Of a stretch of 64,000 nt of DNA, positions 51,158 to 59,405 are shown one piece after another (within the stretch, counting starts at the first letter, position 1; each line of letters opens with the position of its first letter). Location: NCBI RefSeq assembly GCF_001436375.1, contig NZ_AZGA01000087.1, positions 1 through 64,000 on the forward strand, read 5' to 3'. This stretch comes from Agrilactobacillus composti DSM 18527 = JCM 14202. GTDB taxonomy: Bacteria; Bacillota; Bacilli; Lactobacillales; Lactobacillaceae. A program made the position numbers and the translations under genes. The notes under the pieces are model-generated. The model worked only from the letters and a program-made list of their open reading frames with translations, was not told the origin of the DNA and did no database searches.

Positions 51158-52306
51158 TCAACTTTCAAAATATTCAATGGCTAAGCGTTTGTAAATCGAA
51201 ATCGTCGCGAAAAAGCTAGTCAAGGTGGTGTACTCATCCACCTGATGAGCTCGATCCCAAGCGTCAGCCCCTAGAATCACCACCGCCATCTTGGGATTGC
51301 CTTGAATAAAGACACTGGCATCCGTGGCGCCGTTGATGGTTTTAAGGGCGACGGGCCGATCTTGGTAAGTGGCCCGGGCAATCTTCGCCGCTAATTGGAC
51401 GAAGGCATTGTCTTTGGCCGTAGCCACAGGGTAAAAATTATGGATCAGTTTGAATTCTAATTTACCCTGACTTTGGGCATTTAACTGGGCGATTTTAGCT
51501 TGAATGCGATCGATCACCTGCTGATTGCCAAAGGCTTTGGTGGGCCGGATATTCCCGTAAAGTTCGGCGTAATCGGGGATGGTGTTCACCTGATCCCCCG
51601 CCTTTAAGATCGTTACACTGTGGCGCACCGTGCCCAACAATGGGTCATTGGGGGCATCATCAAACAAGGTTTGTTCGGCATTGATGTAAGCCACCAACCC
51701 GGTGATGGCGTTGACGCCTTTTTCCGGTAAGGAACTATGGGCCGCCACCCCAAAACTTTTGATTTGATAATTGAGGCTGCCAGCGTGGGCATAGACCACT
51801 TGCCCGCTGGTGGGTTCCCCCACTGCCATGGCTGAGATACCTTGGGCCACCCCTTGATCTTTCAGGCGATAAGCTCCAGGCGCCCCGTATTCTTCCCCGG
51901 CGGTGGCAATAAAACGCACCGTCCCTTTGGGTAATTGGCCGGTATCAATGAGTTCTAACAAAGCAATGACTTGGGCCGCTAAGCCACTCTTCATATCCGC
52001 CGACCCCCGGCCATATAGCTTGTCCCCCACGATTTCTGCCTTAAAGGGATCATGGGTCCATTGACTGGAATCTGGGACAGCCACCGTATCTTGGTGACCT
52101 TCAAAAGCCAACACCCGGGCATCGACCCCTTGACCAACTTCGGCGATTAAATCACTGCGGTTATCATCAAAAGGATCTAAGCGGACCTTGATGCCCCGAC
52201 TGGCAAATAACTTTGCCAAATAAGCAGACACCGGGGCTTCATTGCCATTTACTGAATTCAAGTGAATTAAATCCGTTAAAATTTTTAAACGTGCTTTATC
52301 TTCCAT
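51158..52306 (-). CDS. M20 ArgE/DapE-type deacylase in the methionine transporter operon
   Basis: The 382-aa enzyme has M20 motifs FEGHQDTV, RGSADMKSGLAA and GEEYGAPGA. The start at 52306 follows GGAAGG. It is a paralog of the protein at 16652-17842 (shared LKILxDL, SVNGxE, LYGRGSxDMKSGLAA, VYAHxG, AAHSSxPExG). It follows metI by 24 nt, so it should be induced with methionine uptake. An N-acyl-methionine or Met-dipeptide substrate is inferred; true desuccinylase activity is the alternative. Confidence 0.83.
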   Translation of the reverse strand: MEDKARLKILTDLIHLNSVNGNEAPVSAYLAKLFASRGIKVRLDPFDDNRSDLIAEVGQGVDARVLAFEGHQDTVAVPDSSQWTHDPFKAEIVGDKLYGRGSADMKSGLAAQVIALLELIDTGQLPKGTVRFIATAGEEYGAPGAYRLKDQGVAQGISAMAVGEPTSGQVVYAHAGSLNYQIKSFGVAAHSSLPEKGVNAITGLVAYINAEQTLFDDAPNDPLLGTVRHSVTILKAGDQVNTIPDYAELYGNIRPTKAFGNQQVIDRIQAKIAQLNAQSQGKLEFKLIHNFYPVATAKDNAFVQLAAKIARATYQDRPVALKTINGATDASVFIQGNPKMAVVILGADAWDRAHQVDEYTTLTSFFATISIYKRLAIEYFES

Positions 52307-52330
52307 ACCTAAGACCTTCCAAACCAATTA

Positions 52331-53032
52331 TTAAGCATTTTTATGATCCAAGATTCGGGCTAAGAAATCCCCTAAAATCTGGACAATCAACACTAAGATC
52401 AATACCAATAAGGTGGCCACAAACGTAATATCATTGGCAAACCGATTATAGCCATAAGAAATGGCCATATTCCCTAAACCGCCGGCCCCAATGGCCCCAG
52501 CCATGGCAGTCAAGCCAATTAAGCTGATCAAGGTCACCGTGGTCACCCGGATCAACTCCGAACGGGCTTCCCGTAGGTAAACATCCACAATAATATCCTT
52601 ATTGGTGGCCCCCACGGACTGGGCCGCTTCAATGGTCCCATGGTCCACACTCTTTAAGGCCACTTGGACTTGCCGGGCATAAAAGGGAAAGACCCCTAAA
52701 GACAAGGGCACTAGCGCGGCCGTGGTCCCAATTTGGGTGCCCACGATTTTTTGGGTCACTGGGGCGATAAAGGCCAGTAAGATAATGAAGGGGATGGCCC
52801 GGAAAATGGAGACGATTTTATCAATGACACTAAACAAATGTCGGCTAGGTAAAATGCCATCCGCATCGGTGACCACCAAGGCCAGACCGAAAACCAAACC
52901 TAAAATCCCGCCGAAAATTGCTGACCAAAAAGTCATATACAGAGTTTGGACAATGGACGTCCACCAGCCCCCATCACCGAGCCAGCCTTGATAAATCACG
53001 TTTGGAAAAATATTTGCCAGTGTTTTAGCCAT
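52331..53032 (-). CDS. metI: Methionine ABC transporter permease
   Basis: The 233-aa permease has five membrane segments and the MetI pattern (IPFIILLAFIAPVTQKIVGTQIG, EAAQSVGATNKDIIVDVYL, GAIGAGGLGNMAISYGYNRF). The ATG overlaps the metN stop by 8 nt (ATGGCTAA). Confidence 0.93.
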   Translation of the reverse strand: MAKTLANIFPNVIYQGWLGDGGWWTSIVQTLYMTFWSAIFGGILGLVFGLALVVTDADGILPSRHLFSVIDKIVSIFRAIPFIILLAFIAPVTQKIVGTQIGTTAALVPLSLGVFPFYARQVQVALKSVDHGTIEAAQSVGATNKDIIVDVYLREARSELIRVTTVTLISLIGLTAMAGAIGAGGLGNMAISYGYNRFANDITFVATLLVLILVLIVQILGDFLARILDHKNA

Positions 53033-54095
53033 GATCCACGTCACCTGCCTTAATTTGTTTCACAACCACATTGGCTTTTTTCAAGAAATCAATGGCTTTT
53101 TGGCGGTTATCGTCAGTCCCCTTAAGGACCACGAAATTGGTCCCAACCACTGTTTCTCCCAGCACATCAATGTTACTGTAAATAATATTGGCTTCCACAT
53201 TAAAGTTTTTATACAAGGTCACCACTAAAGGTTCGCTGACCGACTCTCCAAAGTAAATGAGTTGCAGGGCAATCTCATCCGGCTGCAATTGGGCTAAGTG
53301 GGCATCTTCTAAGGCCGCAATGGCTTTAGAACCCTTTTCAGCTCCCACAAACTCTTTGGTCAGAGGTTCTTTAGAATTGGTGAAGATATCTAACAAGCTA
53401 CCTTCTTCGATCACGACCCCATCATCCATCACTGCTACCCGATTGGCGATGCGTTTAACGGCATCCATTTCGTGGGTGATCAAAACCACCGTCAAGCCCA
53501 ATTGGGTATTCAAACGCTGTAATAGATCCAAAATTTGATTGGTATTTTTAGGATCCAGCGCACTGGTGGCTTCATCTGAAATCAAGATCTCCGGATCATT
53601 GGCCAAAGCCCGGGCAATGGCCACCCGCTGTTGTTGGCCCCCAGATAATTGGGCGGGATAAGCATCAGCTTTATCGGCCAGATCCACCATGTCTAATAGC
53701 TTTAAAGCCTTAGCCTGCATCGCTTTTTTATCTAAATTACTGTGTTTTAACGCAAAGCCCACATTTTGGATCACGGTTTGTTCATACAGCAAATTGAAAT
53801 GTTGGAAAATCATCCCAATTTTCCGGCGCTTTTGCCGCAGGGTCTTGGTGGAGATGACTTCTTGGCCGTTATCAAACAGCACATCATCCCCAACCTGGAT
53901 GCGCCCGCTGGTGGGTTGCTGCAATAAATTAATGACCCGCACTAAGGTGGATTTCCCCGCCCCAGAGTAACCAACGATACCATAGATGTCACCCTTTTGA
54001 ATATGAATCGTAACATCTTTGACCGCCTGGACCGAGGCCTTTTTTTGCTGGAAGGTAACGCTGACGTTATCCAGTTGAATGATCGTTTCTGCCAT
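53025..54095 (-). CDS. metN: Methionine ABC transporter ATPase with NIL domain
   Basis: The 356-aa ATPase has Walker [30 protein letters not shown] and [10 protein letters not shown]-terminal NIL domain (about 275-350) binds methionine and inhibits transport when the pool is high. It couples MetI and MetQ. AGGAG lies upstream of the ATG. Confidence 0.94.
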   Translation of the reverse strand: MAETIIQLDNVSVTFQQKKASVQAVKDVTIHIQKGDIYGIVGYSGAGKSTLVRVINLLQQPTSGRIQVGDDVLFDNGQEVISTKTLRQKRRKIGMIFQHFNLLYEQTVIQNVGFALKHSNLDKKAMQAKALKLLDMVDLADKADAYPAQLSGGQQQRVAIARALANDPEILISDEATSALDPKNTNQILDLLQRLNTQLGLTVVLITHEMDAVKRIANRVAVMDDGVVIEEGSLLDIFTNSKEPLTKEFVGAEKGSKAIAALEDAHLAQLQPDEIALQLIYFGESVSEPLVVTLYKNFNVEANIIYSNIDVLGETVVGTNFVVLKGTDDNRQKAIDFLKKANVVVKQIKAGDVDHG

Positions 54096-54122
54096 CTTTA
54101 AATTGCACTCCTAAATTACAAA

Positions 54123-54971
54123 TTATTTGATCTTAACATCCCAAACGCCGTATTCCAGATTACCAAACTGGGCCTTGATCTCTTTTTTAGTCTTAGCCGT
54201 TTGATAAGCTTTCACAACATCTTGATAAGTCTTGTTATTCTTATCCTTCTTACGGGCAACGATGATGTTGATCCATTGTTCTGAATCTTTGTTGACGGGT
54301 TCGGTATAAATGGCATCCTTGGTGGACAGCTTGGCCGCCTTCACGTAACTGCCATTGACAACCGCTGCGGCTGCATCGGATAAGGAACGGGCAGTTTGAC
54401 TGGCATCGACTTCTTTGATATTCAAGTTCTTAGGATTTTTGGCGATATCTTTAATGGTTACTAATTTAGAATTAGATTTCAACGTGATCAAACCGGCATT
54501 TTTCAAAAGGAATAAAGCCCGGGATTCATTACTGGCATCGTTAGGTACGGTGATGGTGTCACCCTTTTTAATCGATTTCACGTTTTTGATCTTCGTGGAA
54601 TAAAGGCGAATTGGGGACATGATTGTCTTGCCAATTGGGGTCAAATCAGATTTGTTAGATTTGTTCCAAGCGTTTAAGAAAGCGTAATGTTGAAAGGAGT
54701 TCAAATCAATTTCCCCGCTGGCTAGGGCTTTATTAGGTTGGTTATAATCGGTGAACTTCTGGAACTTCAAAGTAATGCCATATTTTTGCTTGGCGGTTTG
54801 TGACACAACTTTCCACACCGCGTCATCTTGTTTGGTCCCGGTGATGATCCCAATGGTCACGGTTTTGGAAGCCGCTTGGGTGGTTTGGCTTTGACCAAAC
54901 CCTAAAACCCCAACTAACGCTAAAGTGGCGGCAAATAAACCACCCAGTAAATACTTAATTGATTTCTTCAT
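54123..54971 (-). CDS. metQ: Methionine-binding protein MetQ (NlpA family) without lipobox
   Basis: The 282-aa protein has the NlpA pattern: VTIGIITGT, FTDYNQPNKALASGEIDLNSFQHYAFLNAWN, GDTITVPNDASNESRALFLL and a C-terminal GVWDVKIK. The signal peptide ends TTQA-ASKTV and lacks the usual lipobox cysteine. It heads the metQ-metN-metI-M20 unit behind a T-box leader. D- or L-methionine, or methionine derivatives, are the expected ligands. Confidence 0.92.
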   Translation of the reverse strand: MKKSIKYLLGGLFAATLALVGVLGFGQSQTTQAASKTVTIGIITGTKQDDAVWKVVSQTAKQKYGITLKFQKFTDYNQPNKALASGEIDLNSFQHYAFLNAWNKSNKSDLTPIGKTIMSPIRLYSTKIKNVKSIKKGDTITVPNDASNESRALFLLKNAGLITLKSNSKLVTIKDIAKNPKNLNIKEVDASQTARSLSDAAAAVVNGSYVKAAKLSTKDAIYTEPVNKDSEQWINIIVARKKDKNNKTYQDVVKAYQTAKTKKEIKAQFGNLEYGVWDVKIK

Positions 54972-55074
54972 GATATATCCTCCAATTTTTTAATGTGCTG
55001 TTCTGTTTAAAACTCAACTGCTGTGCGATTCCAGGGTGCACCTCACTTTGCCCTTAAATTTGCAAAATCCAAAC

Positions 55075-55345
55075 AAAAAAGCACCCGTCCCTTAAAAAGG
55101 ACGAGCACTTCGCGTTACCACCTTCGTTTATAACGACCTCACAATCGCTACCTCAACAAGCAAGTTGTTGCACCAGTTGCCCAACACACCTTGCTTTATC
55201 TATTAACGGAGACAACGCCGTGACTGGTTTTGACCCCAGTCCCATTCCAAGCCCATCTGATAAATTCCAAAATTACTTCCTCACACCAACCGAAAGCTCT
55301 CTTAAACTCGAAATTTACCTCTGCTCTTCAACATGTTTGAATTTC
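55075..55345 (-). ncRNA. T-box leader of the methionine transporter operon
   Basis: On the minus strand a stem I (AAGAGCAGAGG with an AAGAGAG box) precedes the core GGTGGTAACGCG (plus 55111-55122). The terminator GTGCTCGTCC/GGACGGGTGC ends in six T (55075-55108). The specifier side reads ATCAGATGGGC; ATG (plus 55254-55256) followed by G fits methionine. The downstream genes are a methionine transporter, which agrees with the known Met-T-box regulation in Lactobacillales. Confidence 0.92.
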
Positions 55346-55367
55346 ATGTTATAACAATATGAGACTA

Positions 55368-55395
55368 TTCTTAATCATATTCTAACATTTGTCAA
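55368..55395 (-). promoter_or_regulatory. Promoter of the T-box met operon
   Basis: On the minus strand TTGACA (55395-55390), a 16-nt spacer and TAAGAA (55373-55368). Confidence 0.6.
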
Positions 55396-55444
55396 GGACA
55401 GCGCTTTAATCCATAACTGACTTTCAAGCAATTGCCTAGTGGCA

Positions 55445-56737
55445 TTATAGATCGCCATCCACCAAATTGGTCTTTTGCGCATGTTGGCCCAGGCGATGCA
55501 AAATCGTAACCGTACTAAAGATCCCGATAATGGCAATGATCCATAAATAACTCAAAATCGACAGGGTCACCAATTCGATGCCAATATAAGCACTGGTCCA
55601 AACAATATAAATCCATTTATATTGGTCGGCATTGACGGTGTGATATTTGGCCAAAATGATGTAACAAATCAACACGGCTAACAACGGTGCTAACACGGTC
55701 CCACACAAGTTGATCCAATAATAGGCCAGTTGACTGGTACTAGAACTTAAGAAAAATGGGGTGATGGCACTGCTAATTACTAAGAAAATGGCCATGTTGA
55801 TGCTGTTGCGGGATTTGGTCATGATCGCCTTGAGACATTGAATCGCTGGGTAATAATTGGCTACTGAGTTGGTGGAGATCATGAACATCAAGAAGACCAC
55901 CACCACCAAGATATGAATCGGCACGGAAGAAGACACATGTAGTAGGGAGTGACTCAAATTCCAGTTGTAACTGCCGGTGGTCATAAAGGATTGAATGGCA
56001 AAGATGGCGGCAATCACTGTCATGGCGCCCATCCCTAAAACGATCCCCACACAATTACCCCAAAAAGCCGACTTATCACTTTTAGCATTGCGCCCGAAAT
56101 CAAACATGTTCAAGGCAAAACCATTCCAATAAGCTGCTACCACACAGATATTACCGATAACATCCCGAAAAACTAAGCCTTGGCTGTTCACAAAGAAGTT
56201 GGCATTGGCAAATACCCGACCGCCCATTTGGAACAAGATAATGACGATACCAGGGATCAGTACGCACAAGGTGATGGTCAACAAACGCTGTAGCCCGCCC
56301 GAACTTTGGGCGATGACTGCATTGCCCACTAACAGCACTAAGAAAATACCGATAAAAATCGGATTACTGACCTTCACACCAGTAACCACCGTGATCAAAT
56401 TGACGATCAGTTGTGTTGCGGCGGCGATATTGATGCCATACCAGCCCGCACAGTCCAAGCCCCGTAATACATAAAAGAACTTGCTGAATTTCTTACCAAA
56501 AACGTCGCTGATCAAGGTCACAAAATTCTTTTGCGTCCGGCGACCTAATACCCCCATGATGCCACATAGAACACCCATGACGGCCGAACCCGCCAAAACG
56601 ACGGTTAAAATCGTCATGAACGGCCATTTAAATGCCGCTAATGTTTCAACAACGAGAAACGTGGGCACACAGATGGAGACATTTAACCAGAGTTTCAAAT
56701 ACTTCGAGCTGGACCAATCCTTTGTGATAACATCCAT
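55445..56737 (-). CDS. NCS1-family cytosine/purine permease (CodB-like)
   Basis: The 430-aa protein has 12 membrane segments. It has the NCS1 features: a first helix with PTFLVVETLAA, then GLDCAGWYGINIAAATQLIV in helix 3, and ISTNSVANYYPAIQCLKAI. Members import cytosine, purines, allantoin or thiamine precursors with cations. No deaminase or pyrimidine gene is adjacent, so the substrate is open. GGGAG lies upstream of the ATG. A cre-like site overlaps the probable promoter. Confidence 0.82.
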   Translation of the reverse strand: MDVITKDWSSSKYLKLWLNVSICVPTFLVVETLAAFKWPFMTILTVVLAGSAVMGVLCGIMGVLGRRTQKNFVTLISDVFGKKFSKFFYVLRGLDCAGWYGINIAAATQLIVNLITVVTGVKVSNPIFIGIFLVLLVGNAVIAQSSGGLQRLLTITLCVLIPGIVIILFQMGGRVFANANFFVNSQGLVFRDVIGNICVVAAYWNGFALNMFDFGRNAKSDKSAFWGNCVGIVLGMGAMTVIAAIFAIQSFMTTGSYNWNLSHSLLHVSSSVPIHILVVVVFLMFMISTNSVANYYPAIQCLKAIMTKSRNSINMAIFLVISSAITPFFLSSSTSQLAYYWINLCGTVLAPLLAVLICYIILAKYHTVNADQYKWIYIVWTSAYIGIELVTLSILSYLWIIAIIGIFSTVTILHRLGQHAQKTNLVDGDL

Positions 56738-56913
56738 ACTTGCTAAACTCCCTTCAATTATCGGTCTTGTTGTGAAAAAGCTGTCGATTGTCCTTAGTCA
56801 GTGCCAAATATGTTCCTAAAGTAACGACTCAAACCCCATGGCGTCAAATAACCAACTGGTAGACCTCAACGTAATCTAACCGCAAATCCGACTATTTTAA
56901 ACATCAAGGCCTA

Positions 56914-56931
56914 TAAAGCGCTTACATTATA
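56914..56931 (-). promoter_or_regulatory. -10 box and cre-like site upstream of the NCS1 permease
   Basis: On the minus strand TATAAT (56931-56926) runs straight into ATGTAAGCGCTTTAT (56928-56914), one mismatch from the cre consensus. A clear -35 box was not found. The rest of the gap 56738-57293 is AT-rich and carries a stretch of about 250 bp repeated in front of R-ADH copy 3. Confidence 0.55.
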
Positions 56932-57201
56932 GCGTGACACAAAATATTCATCAGACAAATATACTAGGAAACTTAAAATCAAATAAATTTATTTTTGTCA
57001 GTCTAAATATTTTTTTGTAATTATTAAAATATTTTAACTTTTGCACTTCACTAAGTCAATATGCCATACGAAAAAAATATTAAGCCATACTAATTATTTT
57101 TCTTAAATTAATTCATGTTCTTGAAAGCAAGCCAGTGACACCAATACTTCCAGATACACGTTATATATCAAAAATAATTTATTTAGGCCAAAATAAAATA
57201 C

Positions 57202-57251
57202 TTGTCAGATTCACAAAGATAAGTTACGCTATTGTTGTGAAAGCGTTTTCC
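57202..57251 (+). promoter_or_regulatory. Promoter with cre-like site for R-ADH copy 2
   Basis: TTGTCA (57202-57207), 17 nt, TACGCT (57225-57230). GTGAAAGCGTTTTCC (57237-57251) follows and matches the cre core. Confidence 0.68.
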
Positions 57252-57293
57252 ATAGCCCTAATGCTTTCCCTAAAATCGAATGGAGGTTTTCTA

Positions 57294-58052
57294 ATGAACA
57301 GACTAGATCATAAGGTAGCAATCGTAACCGGTGGTACAAAGGGTATCGGACATGGTATCGCTAGACGGTTTGTGGACGAAGGCGCGAGGGTCGTGATCAC
57401 CGGTCGAAACCCTGAGGTCGGCCAAGCTGCGGCTAAAGCCCTTGGCGATGCGAGTGTTGTAACTTATTTACAACAAGATGCCACTGATGAAGACGGCTGG
57501 GTTAATGTCTTTGATCAAGCTGAAGCACTTTATGGTCCAGTCACAACGTTAGTGAATAATTCCGGGATGGCTTTGGGCAAAAATGTGGAAGACACCACTT
57601 CAGATGAGTGGCACCAATTACTGGCGCTTAATCTAGATGCGGTTTTTTATGGGACCCGTCTGGCCATTAAACGCATGAAAAATAAGGATCTCGGCGCTTC
57701 AGTCATCAACATGTCCTCTATTGCCGGTTTAGTAGGCGATCCTAACCTAGCAGCTTATACAGCTTCTAAAGGAGCCGTTCGAATCTTTTCTAAATCAGCT
57801 GCCCTACATTGTGCCCTAAACGATTTAGGGGTCCGGGTCAATACGGTGCACCCAGGCTATATCTCAACACCTTTAGTCGATAACGCCTTAGAAGGTTTTG
57901 AGGCAATTGTTTCTGAACGCACGAAAACACCGGTAGGCCATATTGGCGAACCCGACGACATTGCTTATATGTGTGTCTATTTAGCCTCAGACGAATCAAA
58001 ATACGCCACTGGCTCCGAATTCGTTGTTGACGGCGGTTACACTGCCCAATAA
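57294..58052 (+). CDS. R-specific alcohol dehydrogenase-like SDR, copy 2
   Basis: The 252-aa protein starts at the ATG at 57294 after GGAGG; an upstream in-frame ATG would run through the promoter. The catalytic tetrad Asn113, Ser142, Tyr155, Lys159 is kept, as is GGYTAQ at the end. Position 144 is Ala where copies 1 and 3 have Glu (SSIAG against SSIEG), Tyr155 is followed by Thr, and one residue is inserted in VDNALEGFE. These changes lie by the active site and may alter substrate choice. Confidence 0.9.
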   Translation: MNRLDHKVAIVTGGTKGIGHGIARRFVDEGARVVITGRNPEVGQAAAKALGDASVVTYLQQDATDEDGWVNVFDQAEALYGPVTTLVNNSGMALGKNVEDTTSDEWHQLLALNLDAVFYGTRLAIKRMKNKDLGASVINMSSIAGLVGDPNLAAYTASKGAVRIFSKSAALHCALNDLGVRVNTVHPGYISTPLVDNALEGFEAIVSERTKTPVGHIGEPDDIAYMCVYLASDESKYATGSEFVVDGGYTAQ

Positions 58053-58085
58053 TGATTGGTATTTAAAATTTAACCACTACACCTT

Positions 58086-58133
58086 AAACCGATTGTTCAA
58101 GCTGGCATGACGCCGTCTTGGACAATCGGTTTT
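58086..58133 (+). terminator. Terminator of R-ADH copy 2
   Basis: AAACCGATTGT-CAAG pairs with CTTG-ACAATCGGTTTT. Confidence 0.85.
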
Positions 58134-58451
58134 AAAATCCGCCTATTTTTAAATTGCAATCGCTTTAACATGATAATCACCAAATTTCTTCAATGATCTG
58201 GCTATCGGACAAATATGTCCGTTGGCCAAAAAATAAAATAAATTTTGTTTGCTCAACGGCATACTTTTGTCCGGTCAAAATATTTTGATTGTTATACTTT
58301 ACTAAGCCAATATGTCCTACGATAAAAATATTATGCCATACCAATCAAGCTCCTAAAAAAAGTTTTTGTTCTTGAAAGCAAGGCATTCATAGCAATACTT
58401 ATAGACCCATGTTATTTATAAACAAATAATTTATTTAGTTCAAAAAATAAC

Positions 58452-58502
58452 TTGTAAGGTTCACAAATCGGCGTTATACTAATCACCATGAAAGCGTTTA
58501 CT
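58452..58502 (+). promoter_or_regulatory. Promoter with consensus cre for R-ADH copy 3
   Basis: TTGTAA (58452-58457), 17 nt, TATACT (58475-58480). ATGAAAGCGTTTACT (58488-58502) matches WTGNAANCGNWNNCW at every position. The rest of the gap 58134-58451 resembles the region before copy 2 (AATATG..C.TACGA, GCCATAC, TTCTTGAAAGCAAG). Confidence 0.75.
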
Positions 58503-58548
58503 TTTTTATCCCCCTGCTTTCACAAATACTTGATTTGGAGGTTTTCTG

Positions 58549-59304
58549 ATGAATAGACTAGATCATAAAGTAGCCATCGTGACTGGCGGCACTAAGGGTA
58601 TTGGTTATGGTATTGCAAAACGGTTTGTGGACGAAGGTGCTAAGGTTGTCATTACCGGCCGAAATCCTGAAGTTGGTAATGCTGCAGCTAAAGAACTTGG
58701 CAATGCTGATACTGTGTCCTACTTACAACAAGATGCTACTAATGAAGATCGTTGGGCTGAAATCTTTGATCAAGCCGAAGCGCTCTACGGTCCAGTTACA
58801 ACATTAGTCAATAATTCTGGGATGGCTATTGGTAAAAACGTGGAAGACACTACATCTGATGATTGGCACAGATTGCTGGCCATTAACTTGGATGCCGTTT
58901 TCTATGGTACTCGTGAAGCCATCAAACGGATGAAAAATAAAAACTTGGGTGGCTCTGTCATCAACATGTCCTCGATTGAAGGGTTTATAGGCGATCCTAA
59001 CTTGGCCGCTTACAATGCTTCAAAAGGGGCCGTTCGGATCTTCTCTAAGTCAGCTGCACTGCACTGTGCGTTAAATGATTTAGACGTCCGGGTCAACACA
59101 GTTCACCCTGGCTATATTAGAACACCATTGGTAAATGCCTTAGATGGGTTTGAAGAAGCCATGTCTGAACGTACTAAGACCCCAATGGGCCATATTGGCG
59201 AACCTGACGATATTGCTTATATGTGTGTTTATTTAGCTTCAAATGAATCAAAATATGCCACAGGCTCTGAATTCGTCGTTGACGGCGGCTACACAGCGCA
59301 ATAA
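58549..59304 (+). CDS. R-specific alcohol dehydrogenase-like SDR, copy 3
   Basis: The 251-aa protein has the same tetrad (Asn113, Ser142, Tyr155, Lys159), Glu144 and C-terminal Gln251 as copy 1. Copies 2 and 3 are tandem and share upstream DNA, so they arose by a local duplication. Copy 1 lies 6 kb away beyond the met operon. It is monocistronic with its own cre-overlapped promoter and terminator. Confidence 0.9.
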   Translation: MNRLDHKVAIVTGGTKGIGYGIAKRFVDEGAKVVITGRNPEVGNAAAKELGNADTVSYLQQDATNEDRWAEIFDQAEALYGPVTTLVNNSGMAIGKNVEDTTSDDWHRLLAINLDAVFYGTREAIKRMKNKNLGGSVINMSSIEGFIGDPNLAAYNASKGAVRIFSKSAALHCALNDLDVRVNTVHPGYIRTPLVNALDGFEEAMSERTKTPMGHIGEPDDIAYMCVYLASNESKYATGSEFVVDGGYTAQ

Positions 59305-59348
59305 TTATTTAGGTTTCAAAAAATATTAAAAACTTGACCACTACACAT

Positions 59349-59397
59349 AAAACCGATTACTAAAGATGACATGACGCATCTTTAGTAATCGGTTTTT
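59349..59397. terminator. Terminator between R-ADH copy 3 and the second oppA
   Basis: AAAACCGATTACTAAAGATG pairs perfectly with CATCTTTAGTAATCGGTTTT. It is bidirectional between convergent genes. Confidence 0.92.
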
Positions 59398-59405
59398 AAA
59401 TGTGC

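Noticed and set aside
57135-57293. N-terminal extension of R-ADH copy 2
   Set aside because: The extension would run through the promoter and cre site; GGAGG and paralog length fix the start at 57294.
58134-58451. Mobile element between R-ADH copies 2 and 3
   Set aside because: The similarity to 57040-57290 is explained by duplication of the gene with its upstream region; no transposase or terminal repeats were seen.
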